Assembly: GCA_905331475.1 (NCBI GenBank)
Contig: CAJNYU010004341.1
Location: forward strand, 1 to 64,000
Source: Rotaria socialis
Taxonomy: Eukaryota; Rotifera; Eurotatoria; Philodinida; Philodinidae
Length of the DNA: 64,000 bases
Direction of reading: 5' to 3'
The translations under genes were made by a program, and so were the position numbers. The notes beneath the pieces were generated by a model, which was given only the letters and a program-made list of their open reading frames with translations, searched no databases and was not told the origin of the DNA. Positions 1-11,206 of the stretch are shown here, piece by piece. Numbering within the stretch: the stretch's first letter is position 1; each line of letters begins with the position of its first letter.

Positions 1-1320
1 ACAGGTGGATAGTAGACTTGAAATTGCTAAAAGTCTTTGAAGCACAGTTATCGTATCGTCTGGGAGTACAGGGAGTCCGCTGGAGTACGGGAGTCGCGCT
101 TTTTCCCCCTTGGTGTGTGTGCATTTATTAAATTGATTTCAATCTTGATACAACGCCTTCCGACTGCTGTTCAGACAGTCATCAGCAGGTAGGTTTTAAA
201 ATATGAAATAGGAGAGTAGTCGAAATCACTATTCGCTTTCTTTTGGATATTGGGAAGTGTATTGGATAACAAATGATGAAGATTAATCTTATTTTAATTT
301 AACAGGAAGGTCTACATATGTATAATGGTAATTGGAAGTCTCAGATTTTTACTATAAGTAAGAGTTCTATATATCTTCCGGATAGAATAAATTTCAATCG
401 ATTGTAGTGTATCTTATTCATTGGATGTGGCAACTGATGATGCTTTCAACGCATGTACTTATCTAACAGTCAGTTAACTATGCTATTCATCGGATGTGTA
501 TAAGCTTCACTTTTGTCTCGATTCATATTTAAAATAGAATATTGCTTCCATTTTCCATTATTTGAAGAAGTTATACAGATTGGTTAAAATTCAAATGATT
601 CCTTTATGATAATTCGTTAATCAGATAGATTATTCTGGATTAGTATGTTGTGTTTATTCCTCTTTATTTATTAAGTAGTTGTTGAAAATTTACAACAATG
701 AAATGAAAAATACAACATATAGTACAGGTTTTCCATTGCTATTTTTAAGTTTTCAACTGAATCAGTGCCTGTTCTATTTTGTAGGTATTGATCGCTAATC
801 GAACTTTCACAGTTCACGACGGGGAACTTTCATACGCATAATAATTGGTTCACCATTTGTAAAACTGTAGTGCTATTTCTTTTTGGAATTTGATGTATCG
901 AATAAATAGCGCTGATACATTATGCTCTCATTCCATTCTTTCATTTTCAATAGTGTCGGCGATATGACTGCACCGTTTAGCGTAATATTCAATTGCTTTT
1001 CTCGTCGAGTCGGGTCGGTTAATGCCATAATCTTCTATGTCAACTATAATAACTGTTCGTATTTATGGCTGTTTGTACGTTTATTGTGTTATTATAATAA
1101 AAGAATTGATGTCACTGCTCTGGAATGAAACTTGCTGGATATTCATTCCATAGCAGTGACATATAGATAAGAGTACGTTCTGAATTGAAGCAATTTATAT
1201 CAGAACATATTCTTGCGGCATGTAACAAAACATCATAGGACATAGTACAATAAATATTACGAGGATGATTTGATGTCAGTGATTGGACAAGTACAAGTAC
1301 AAATACTTGTTACTTAACTA
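1..1320. other. Gene-free AT-rich stretch
   Basis: No ORF here looks coding and no RNA gene or clear repeat was recognised. Short open frames are random-looking. Confidence 0.5.
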
Positions 1321-1329
1321 ATTTACTTT

Positions 1330-1740
1330 GGGCTTGTACCTAAGTACCCCAGGTGAACTAATCCGACATCGGATTCCATCGGATCTCTTAGGATCCAACA
1401 TTCCGACAAAAACCCGACGGATTCCTGGTTGAGGAATCGCTGTCGGATCCGACGGACAAAATCAATTTTCTTAATCAGGAGTGAATAAGCATCTGATGCC
1501 ATCAAATTACAAGGGTTGTCTGCTAGCGTCGGTTTCCGTTGAATTCTGACACAGGTTTTTCTCGGATTCCAGTGGCAGGGATCCGACTGTAAATCCGTTT
1601 CCAGGAATCCAACGGAATTTCATCGGTTTTATTAATATTTTAATGATATCGGATAGGATTCCCTCTGGGATCTTATCGGATCCTACTATCGGAATGATTC
1701 TTCTGGGTTTGAGTAGCTACTCGTTCGAAATATACTACGC
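1330..1740. repeat. Foldback repeat built from CGGATTCC / GGATCC words
   Basis: The stretch is dense in the words CGGATTCC, GGATCC and TCCGAC on both strands. The left part (CATCGGATTCCATCGGATC, about 1363) and right part (GGATCTTATCGGATCC near 1670) run in roughly opposite orientation, suggesting a degenerate foldback element. The same word family recurs at 52.97-53.23 kb, inside the broken ADP-ribosyltransferase locus, so this is a dispersed family. No transposase is visible. Confidence 0.5.
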
Positions 1741-1945
1741 ATCTTCCTATTTACCCATGTGATGCGTAGCATAGCACGTGAGCTCAGGCTTTGATAGCCG
1801 TGATTCAGATAAATGTTATTCTTCATAGAATTTCATCTATGATTAAAAAAATCTATATTTATATATCAAAGCATCGTATAAAACTATTGGTGTGTATGTC
1901 CAAACTCGTAACAGATGATATATATATATATATATATATATATAT

Positions 1946-2316
1946 CGTATCGAAGCTACGCCGGTCGACGAAGTTATAACTTCGTCGTGCAATATTGACG
2001 AAGTCAAAATTTCGACACACATGCAGCTCGGAATCATTTTTAATTCACTGTTAAATAAATAATTTACTAAATTAAATATAGTTCAAGTAAATACATCATC
2101 AAAAACAATATTTTATCAATAGAAATATTCACTTATTAAATAATATTATTTAATAAATGAATATTTCTATTGATAAAATATTATTTTTGATGATGATCTA
2201 TTTACTTAAACTATATTTAATTTAGTAAATTATTTATTAAGAAGTGAATTAAAAATGATTCCAAGCTGCATGTGTGTCGAAGTTTTAACTTCGTCGACCG
2301 GTGTAACTTCGATACG
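1946..2316. mobile_element. Near-perfect palindromic foldback (MITE-like) in a TA microsatellite
   Basis: The two halves are inverted copies of each other almost end to end. The termini read CGTATCGAAG (left) and its complement CTTCGATACG (right); the centre lies near 2137 in an AATAATATT core. The left arm has about 27 extra bases (around 1975-2004). It sits directly in a (TA)n run, consistent with TA-targeting (Tc1/mariner-type) insertion, which is inference. It has no coding capacity. Confidence 0.75.
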
Positions 2317-3150
2317 ACATATATATATAGACAGTAAAATACCAGCTGTATCGTTATATCCCCTAAATAAGAGCTAACAGAAAGCTAGTTTCTAGCATCT
2401 CACTCACCCTTTTCCTCTTTTCTTCCAAAGCCTCCTCTTTTTAGCCTCTTTTTTTCTAAAATGCGTGGCGGGATGCCAGCTAGTTTGCATTATGATAGAA
2501 TTGTTTTGGATCAAGAAGCTCTGTCATTTTACAAAGCACAACGGAAGGGAATTGATACTTCCTAGTCGTTTTATATTTTTCTAAAAATGGAGACTTTTTC
2601 TCTTTAAATTATATATTTTATCGAGACAATATAAGCCTATTTATTCATATATTATTGATTCTTTCAGTAGCGATACAAAGAATAGGTATCGATAATATAT
2701 CGATATTTTTTAATATACTATCAAATGCATCTATGCTATTTATTCATTTTTCGCAGACCTTTTATCAAGATGAAAAACCTATTAAATAATTTACATTTTA
2801 CTTCCTATACTATTGTGACCGTCGAATAAATTTCTTCTTTTTTCAAATCTACATATATTATATCGGTGATTTACATACAATCATTAAAAAAGGAGTAAGT
2901 AAAAAAGTTTATATATTAGTGTAAGTTTGATTTTTCGATAATTCAATGTTCAAGTGTGTCTGATTCCAATCTAAGAGAGTGGTTCTATTTGATACACTAC
3001 GACGTTGAGAAGAAAAAATGAATTCAGAGGCTTAAGTATTTTACAAGAGAATGCGAAGCAAACACTAGAATTTGCTAGGGTTTCACATCTCACGTGGTTT
3101 TTATGAAGCAGCAACTAATGCGTATATATGTCATAAACACAGATTGTTAA
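2317..3150. other. Gene-free stretch
   Basis: AT-rich sequence without recognisable genes between the foldback element and the reverse-transcriptase remnant. Confidence 0.45.
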
Positions 3151-3151
3151 C

Positions 3152-3830
3152 GTGCTAATCAAAAGCTATCTGAAAAAAGAGGGCACAGAAGTCTGCAGCA
3201 AAATAGCACCTGACGCAAAGAAATGGAAACAGCCAATCAGCGTACAGAAAACAGTCGCTCAAATTTTCTACAAACAGATCAAGCGATCTGAAATAAAGAT
3301 ACATATGGAGGGACATCAACTAGAGATAGTTAACACATTCAAATATTTAGGATTTACGTGGACGAGCAAAATGTCACTGAAATCTACAATCGTCCTATGT
3401 CGAGAAAAAGTGGAGAAGGCCTTAGTCAAACTGAAGTGGTTGAATAAAGGTAGAACAATGTCGGTTCACGTTTTGAGAAAATGTTTTTTGCCTATGTCTT
3501 TCCACACTTTGCGTGGATTTTCCTCATCTATCTGTTTCTCCCGAAAACACAGAAAGAATCACTCAATAGAAAATTCAGAGTTGCAATTAGAAGAGTTCAT
3601 AGATGTCCTTTTATTTCTGCAGAAGACTTATTCACACTAACGAAAGAAAACCACATGGAAGTGTATGCTAAAAGATATTTAAACAAAAGATTATAAAAAA
3701 TCTACAAGACAGATCTAGGACGCTCAAGCTTTCTAGAGGATAGATTTAAAAGGAGTGAAAAAGACTCGTTAGGACATTTCTTCAGACAAAAAAGAGTAAA
3801 AGAATTTAATTAAGAGACACGAGACGATAC
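3152..3830 (+). pseudogene. Decayed non-LTR reverse transcriptase C-terminal fragment
   Basis: The translated fragment aligns by eye to the C-terminal third of the intact minus-strand ORF2 at 14.7-17.7 kb. Shared landmarks are KKWKQP, the FKYLG-TWT-KMSLK block, the FPHFAWIF segment, LP-TQKE and a HRCPF motif. The match starts in one frame (3170-3480), moves to another (3481-3696) and passes a stop at 3694-3696. It is therefore frameshifted, and everything upstream (endonuclease and catalytic RT core) is missing. Divergence is large, so it is an old relative of the intact element, not a recent copy of it. Confidence 0.85.
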
Positions 3831-3839
3831 TTATTAAAC

Positions 3840-6398
3840 GGTTGAACTTTATATAAGAATAAATGATGTATCACACCTTACACGACATCTTATAAAATTC
3901 AAAATTATGGAACACGGAAAATAGAATGTTAGGAATTGACCCAGCTATGGCAACTAGAATCATTTACATTTGTTCTCTTCTCCCTTTCTTTTCTATTTAA
4001 ACACTCTAGAGTGTAACATAAATAAACAAAGCATAAGTAAAAAAAGGATTGTTAACGTGCTATGGTTGCTGCCTGTGAAGAAATTGTTGATAGTGAGCAG
4101 AAAAAAACTTCTTATATTCGTTACATTTTCTGTCTACAATATTTTTGTGGTCAAACATCTAATCATCAGTAACAATAGATAAAAGTGAACAATCACTCAA
4201 TTGTGCTGTTTCAATGGGATATTATTTTTGCATCATACAATTGATATATAGTTGCTTGTTATGCGATACTGACTGAAGATTGAAAAATTAAAGGTTACAT
4301 ATACTCATGCCAAAATGCGCATTGCTTATTTTATTTACACAACAACACAAGCATAGAAAAGTAGAGTTGAATCAACAATCGTTTACCTCTTGAATAAGAT
4401 CTCTTACATGATCTCTATTGTTAATATTTATGCCTACTGATATTTTGAACTCTGATGCAATCCAAATAGCAATTATAAAACTTAGGCAATAGAAGTGAGT
4501 AAAGAAAACAATAATAAATTCATCTATTTTCTATTAAGTTTTCGAATTGTACTGGTAGGCTTCTCATAATAAAAGATTGGCAGATACTATTATCAATGTG
4601 CTCAAAAATCTTTAGAAATACATTAATCTCTCATAGTTTTCTGTATTCTTTTGAACACGTTAATATAGCTAGAATGTTTCATTTTCGAACGTGAATGAAA
4701 ATTATTATATGTAAACTATATAGATAAATCTATGCTTTTTTTCACTTCTCTTTTATTTTCACTAATAAATAAATTTAAAAAAATCATCCTTACCTTAGTA
4801 ATCCAAGCTAAATAATATGTACCAATAATAGACAATCCGAAAATTAGATTTGAATTAAAAATTGTTATTTTGCTCGATTCATATCAGTGTAAGCAGTCTA
4901 TCTATAATAGACTGTTATGTTAGTTTGATTATTTTTCTACTTGGAATAACTTACTGCAATACTGTAAATAAATTCCGATAGATAACCATCTGTAATAACA
5001 TGTCGACTAGAATCACATGGATTTTGACTTACATTCGTTATATGATGTGCACTGACAATAACACCATCGGCCTACTCAAGAGATAATAATAAATGAAGAA
5101 GTCGTCATCCTTGGAGCTACTTGAACATACACGAAATAAATTAAATAAAAACGATTTGCTCGGTTATTTATGCTTGTTACATATTAGCTTAGTTAAATAA
5201 AATTATGTCTTCTATTTATCTCAATTATATTCGAGCAGCATTCAGTGCGAGCAGTTCATCACTATTGGCCGAGAACATCATATGTATCGGTATTAGTCAA
5301 CAAAAAAAAATACATCTGATTCTTATCAAAAACATTAGTATATATAGTTACCTAAGAGATTTAATTTATTGTATGATATTCTTATCGAAAAATTAATAAT
5401 ACTAAGAACAAATATAGTTTATTACATATACTAAGATTAAGGATCGTATAAGTAGATTGAAAGTCTCTATCTCGATGTAAAACTAAAAAGGTATCGATGC
5501 TGTATTGTTACCGAGCTTTTGTGTTAAATGGAGTAGTTTTTAAATATCGAATAATTTTAGACTTGGAATACTCATGTAGCAGGACAAGATAACAATGTAT
5601 TTTTTCTTCAGAATGGATCCGAATAAAATATAGGCTAAAAAGTTTTGATCTCCGGATGCTAATTTATCGGGGAGAACATACTTATGCTAGAACAGATCAC
5701 AGTCCAGACGAACGCATTCATGAACATCACATCGAATCGATAAGATCAATTGAATTAAAGAACGTTTATAATTGTAAACTTCTATTGATGAAAATTGCTT
5801 AGAATTGATTTCTTGAAAAATAAAACCGTGCATCACAGAAAGTGTGCTCCCGAAAATAATTAGTTTATACATAAAAAAAAATGATCATTTACATGTGAGC
5901 TTCAATTAGCCAAATCTACTGATAATAAACGATAGCTTCTACTTAAAAAAAACTACTAATATAAATAGAACAATACGCATAATCGATCGTTTCAAATTAA
6001 TAAATACTACTTTTCAAAGTATGCAATAATTAAACAAGAACTCGACTTTTCGTTTTATAGTCATTCGTATATCCGCATGTCTCTATTTAATCATATAATT
6101 ACTTGTCCTGTAAAATATTTTGGCCCCTTCCCAAACTGGCAAACATTTGGAAAAACACGCTTTTTAAATTATCGAATAATTGTACGTTTAAAGGTTTATA
6201 ATATCATGCAGTCAGAAATATGCATTTGATGCGTTAAAGCTTTTTCTTTTGCTCAACGCATTTCTGAGATTTAAAAATGCCCAGAAAATCGCGTTTAAAC
6301 ATAGCATTTTTTTCTTTTACTTTAACCTCGTTGTAACGGTGTTAAGAAAACAATTTTAACGCGTTCCCGATAAAAAATATTATAACTGGTGTTTTCGG
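3840..6398. other. Gene-free AT-rich stretch
   Basis: Only short random-looking open frames. No domain, RNA gene or clear repeat was recognised. Confidence 0.45.
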
Positions 6399-7707
6399 TA
6401 GGGTCCTGTGCGAACGACATTTTTTAATTCCCATTTCCCGTTCCCGTTCCCGTGAAAAAAAAAGAATAATTTGCTCCCGTCCCCTTTTCCGAAAGTTTTT
6501 CACATTGAAAGGTTTTTATTGACTGTTGATAGCAGCTCATTGCGAGATATAAAATATCGCACATCTCAGTATACGTATGGATGAGAGAAATTCCCTATAG
6601 GCAAATATCCTGTAAACAAGATCTTGAAAATTTAGGTACGAGATAACTGTATTATCTTGTACCCATGATCTAATTACAGATCTTACATAAGAATCCATAA
6701 AATCTTGGATGCACCATAAAATAAAACCTGCTGCATTCTTGAAAAGTTTTTCAATTTATTTTCATTTTAACTATTCCTCCCGAATAACTCCAGCAAGTCA
6801 GATGTTGGGATCTGACTGGCTATAAGTTGGTCCGATATCCGGCGGACCAATTAGGGTAGTCCTCTCTCGATCATCGATCGAGATCAGCATTCTCTCGAAT
6901 AATCGAGAAATAGTTGAGAAAAAAAGTTTTGAAAATTTGTGCTTCGTATCTTCAAGCATGCTGTTTATATACAGCTGTGTATGCATTAAAAAAACGGTGA
7001 ATGACTAGAGAGCATGTAAATACACTAATGATGTCGCTTTCTGTTTCGCTGAAAATCTTATCAGAATATAATGGTAGACGATATTTTTTCCATGATCTTG
7101 CCTAGATCTTAAGTACAGATTTATCTGATACAACTAAGATATGTACATAGAAATTATCTTTCCAAGATCCCAAGATTTGCAGATCTTGTTTACAAGATGT
7201 TCGACTAGGGTTACGCTCTAGTCATTTCTCTAACAATTGATACTATTCACGTTTACTATGAAAAGCTTTCATATTCGGTGATGATTGAACAATTATGAAA
7301 AAGAGCAAATAGCTCCACATGGAAACAGGCATGAAAAAAACAAAACCTTGAAATGAGACGATAAAGATATTACAGTTTTACAATATAGCCTTGATGATTG
7401 TACTTTCGATGATGATTATGATGATAAAGAAAATGATGAATGATGTGGTAAGTAACAAATTAATTTATGCAATTTTTCAATAGATATTTGTTATTTTTTT
7501 TTGTTAATTATATGAAATAAAAAACGGTTACATCGATACATTTCAGTAAAACAAAATAAGACGAACAGATTTTTGGGAACGGCATATTTTTATAAAATTT
7601 CCATTTCCGTTCTCTTTTCCAGAAATCTCCACGGAAACTCCCATTCCCGATTCCCGCCGGAAACCAGAAGGGAAAATACAGAAAGAGATGTTTCCCACAG
7701 GACCCTA
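6399..7707. mobile_element. hAT-like non-autonomous element, 1.3 kb
   Basis: Short terminal inverted repeats TAGGGTCCTGTG at the left end and CACAGGACCCTA at the right end are flanked by near-identical 8-bp direct repeats, GTTTTCGG (6391-6398) and GTTTTCGA (7708-7715). A TAGGG-type terminus with an 8-bp target duplication is typical of hAT elements. Subterminal regions are rich in TTCCCG/CCCATTCCCG words. No transposase is visible, and the open frames inside (for example 7573-7866) run through the subterminal repeats and are not gene-like. Confidence 0.65.
6590..7215. repeat. Nested inverted repeat inside the 6.4-7.7 kb element
   Basis: The left arm contains CTGTAAACAAGATCTTG (near 6610) and the right arm contains GATCTTGTTTACAAGATG (near 7183), in opposite orientation. 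Both arms are bordered by CCCTA/TAGGG. This looks like a second foldback element inserted in the hAT-like one. A further palindromic GGTCCG/CGGACC segment lies near 6825-6850. Confidence 0.55.
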
Positions 7708-7715
7708 GTTTTCGA

Positions 7716-8875
7716 ACATTGTTGGCTCTCTGAAATGCGTTTTCATGATAAAAGTTCAAAAAAGGAAAGGAGCCGCTTTATATCTCGCTGTCACAACGTA
7801 TTAGGTTTTTACGTTCGTATGGTGTTACGGTGGAGTTTTGAACATTCATACTCTCTTCCACATTAACTTAAAATTATTCTAATAAAAATAGATTTACGTG
7901 ATTTGAACCGCTTGTAAATCTATCGTCTATATATATATTTGTGGAAGAGTTATTAAAACGGGAATAAATATAATGTTCTTAAAATTAAACACACAAACTT
8001 GTTTACTATAAAATTTTTGTAAAGTAAAATTTGTTTATTTTTTTGTAACTAGTTCAAATTCGAAATCAAGCAGGCTATAATTCAATTGCGAGAATGTGTC
8101 AAAGGATAGAAGTCTGATAATAAGTTCAATGCCCATAGAAAATACTTTGTCGATAAATTATCGTATTTATCAATGCAGAAATGTACTCTGTAGAACATCA
8201 CGTTGATTCTGAATTCAAAATTTTCATTAAATTTTTGAGGAAAAACACATTAATTTTTTAGATGAAAATATTTAGATCTTTACTCTTATTAGTTAGGGAC
8301 CCGTTGCTCAACATAGTCAATTTTTGTTAAAAACAAGAAAACTGACATGATTTTATGTGTAGGCACTAGTGTGGCAGTAGAGTTTAGAATCTAGTTGAGA
8401 TTGGAATTGTGGATTATTCTATAAATGTTATGAGAGAGTGATTCATAGAAATAAAATTTTATTAGTGAGTGATATGAGATAGTTTGATTGACTATGTAGA
8501 TTCAAAAAGCACGTTTTTGTTTCCAAGATTAATTGTGTCTATCTTTCGTGATTGAAGGGAGAGAAATGAGAAAGATTCTGAAAAGATATTTGCTTTAATA
8601 CTCGAAACATTGGGACATAGGGAAATTGATTTTTTTCTTTCGTTCTATATTCGAAAAGAAAGAAAGAGAGTTTCGCTATGGTTATTTCGAAGTACGGGTC
8701 TCGAACAAGTGGGATGGGAATGGAACGAGTTTTTATATCGAATGATATGGAAGGAAAGTAAATATTTTTTTAAATTTTTCATGAAACTAATAAAGAAGTT
8801 TCTTATATGAGTACTCCATTTGATGTGTTATTAGCTACAATCGTTCTTCGTTAAAAATAAATAAGCTAATATAAA
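7716..8875. other. Gene-free stretch; a single N at 8878 closes it
   Basis: No recognisable gene. The 66-codon frame at 8610-8810 is Lys/Phe-rich with no family features and is not called. Confidence 0.4.
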
Positions 8876-8879
8876 AGNA

Positions 8880-9190
8880 GCATATATTCAGCACCTCAGC
8901 ACCTATCCAGCACTTTTCGGTGCTGGGTGCCAGCACTTTCCCCCTTGAATTTGGCACACCTCTGATTTGATTATGGAATTAGTGTATTCAGCAAGATTGT
9001 GGGAAAAGAATGAGTTTAATAGAGAATTAAGTCATCCTGTTGTATATTGCTCCTTTATTTTTCTGTAGCTTTTCGACAACTACTAATACCTTTAGCACCT
9101 TCAGCACCTATTCAGCACCTTCAGCACCTGCTCAGCACCTCCGGCACTTTATAGTAAATTTTGGTGCTTGGAGCCAGCACTTTCCCCCTT
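8880..9190. repeat. Two copies of an AGCACC-rich repeat
   Basis: Two blocks (about 8885-8945 and 9091-9189) carry runs of CAGCACC/TCAGCACCT and both end in the same tail, GCCAGCACTTTCCCCCTTG. They are direct copies of one repeat with variable numbers of the hexamer-like unit. An undetermined base lies at 8878, just before the first copy. Confidence 0.7.
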
Positions 9191-9464
9191 GGTCAAAGTA
9201 ATGCAAGTAGTATACTTTCCAAAATATCTACGCACGTCTCGTTTTTAAATTTTATCCATCTCAACAGCTTATAGGGAAACTATAACTATCATTTACTTAC
9301 ATTTTCATCTTTTTTTATATTTAATTCGATATAAAATTCAAAATAAAAACGTAACTATTCAAATTTTCTTTTTAGTTATTTTCTTTTTTCTATTTAGGTT
9401 CCTTCATACAATGTATTCAAAGTAAGTATACCTTCCCACTCATTTAGTTATCTATATTTTTTCT

Positions 9465-9760
9465 GTTAAAGAAGCTTGTCTGAATTTCAAGAAATTTGAA
9501 ATGTCTTGCAATTTACTCCAGATTCATATTTCTCTGGTGAATCAGACAAGATTCATCTCATATTGAACTTCAGACAAGATTCTTTGTGCGAAGAAAGAAA
9601 CAAGATTCTTGTCTGAATTTCAAAAAATCTTGAATAACAGACAAGAATCTTGTTTCGTTCCTGTCGCGAAGAATCTTGCCTGAATATTATGATTACAAAG
9701 AATCTTGTCTGGCATTCAAGAAGAACAAGAATCTGGACAGAACGAAGGCAAGATCGTCGA
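9465..9760. repeat. Cluster of direct and inverted CAGACAAGATTC words
   Basis: At least eight copies of CAGACAAGATTC or its complement GAATCTTGTCTG occur in about 300 bp in both orientations, so the segment can fold into alternative hairpins. There is no coding potential. Function is unknown; a decayed foldback transposon is the simplest reading. Confidence 0.65.
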
Positions 9761-11206
9761 CTAGTGTCATACCTTTTCAGTTAAATGAGAATTTCAAGTC
9801 TAGTATACGATAGAGACCCTTTGTTGAATCAATGTTTGTCAGTTAAATAAAGAATGACTTTCATATTGATGAACACGTTTTTGTGAATTTTTCAAAACAT
9901 TGAATTTTTTTATCTTTTCTCGTCTTAACAAGTTAAAATATTAAGAAGGAATTTATCATATTCAATATCAAGGAAAAGCATAGTTAAATCTGAAGAGTAA
10001 AGGTTCTTAGAGAAGTTTATATAGCCAACATGAGATATGTTTTTATCCTTGATTGCCAAATATTCGCGGAAAAGTCATGATATAGGCCTAATAATACAAT
10101 CATAGCTTCTCCACTACAGTCCCAAAGTATCCAGAACATTTTATATAAATGGAATACATCTGGTGCAAGATCGACTTTTAAAGTGTGAGAGTCTTTAAAT
10201 TTGTTTATTTTTTCATCTTCCTAACTTGTAAACTAGTACATAAAAATATCGAGTTTTTTTAAGCAAGATTTCCAATTAGTTTGTTCGAATGACGTTAAAA
10301 ATCCAGCCTCTCAAAAAAACTCAAAAATAATTCATGATTTTCTTGATTTCGATTAAAAGTTAAAATCATTAGATAGCTTCGTTAAAATGTTTATTTTAAT
10401 AAATGAATTTCAAATACATTTGATTTTTAAAGCCATTAAGATATCTAGAATCGAACACTTAGAACGCGTTGCTAGTAGAGAAAAACGAAATAACTGCGTT
10501 TTATCTATCAATTGTTTTTTTTTGTCTTCTGAAAAATCGATATGAATGCATTGAAACGCATAAAATCATTAACTTTCACAACAAAATACTTTTAAATCAG
10601 TTTGTGTAAGAAGCAACCAATTTTAAAAAATCGCGTCTTTTGAATCCTGAGATGAACAAGTTATAATGCGTTGTTCTCTCTGTTTTTCTAGTTAATCAGA
10701 GATTTTAGCCGTTTGCACGCTCGATCAGTGAAACTTCTGCGTAAAATCCGTTTCTTGCGTTTGTTCATGAGTTGTTAATGGCTCACAATCGCGATTCCCG
10801 TTGTGTTAAACGCCTTTTTACAAATGTTTCTCTTCTTGGGTTGCGTTGAAAATGTGTAAGTTACAAATCTTGGCAGTTCTAGGAGAGTTTATTTTGCAAG
10901 ATCTCTGAATTGATTTTTCGACTGATTCTATGCTATCTTAAGAGAGTATGGATGTGTATCGAACGTTCGATTAAGAGCTGTCTTAGAATAAAATCTCTTA
11001 TTACTATCAGTGATTACCTGCTATTTGTGTCGAACACAAAAAAAGGCCGAGATATTTTAGAGGGTGAGAGTACTTACTTTATGTGGTCTTATTCTTTTAC
11101 CTAGTATAAAATTTCTTGATATACTTAATTGATGTGAAAATGCCTGATTGTTAACTTTAGATTATGTTTATATGAATCCTGCTAAATTTGCAAAAATAAT
11201 TTTAAG
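9761..11206. other. Upstream gene-free region of the fucosyltransferase
   Basis: No gene recognised. The putative promoter of the gene at 11207 must lie here, but no specific element could be identified. Confidence 0.4.

Noticed and set aside
7573..7866. 97-codon plus-strand open frame
   Set aside because: It runs through the subterminal repeat of the hAT-like element and out past its right end; composition follows the repeat and no domain is seen.
8610..8810. 66-codon open frame starting with ATG
   Set aside because: Lys/Phe-rich, no homologous motif, no splice context; typical random frame in AT-rich DNA.
8885..9190. Regular AGCACC repeats considered as a CRISPR-like array
   Set aside because: Units are short, degenerate and contiguous, with no unique spacers, and the genome is eukaryotic.
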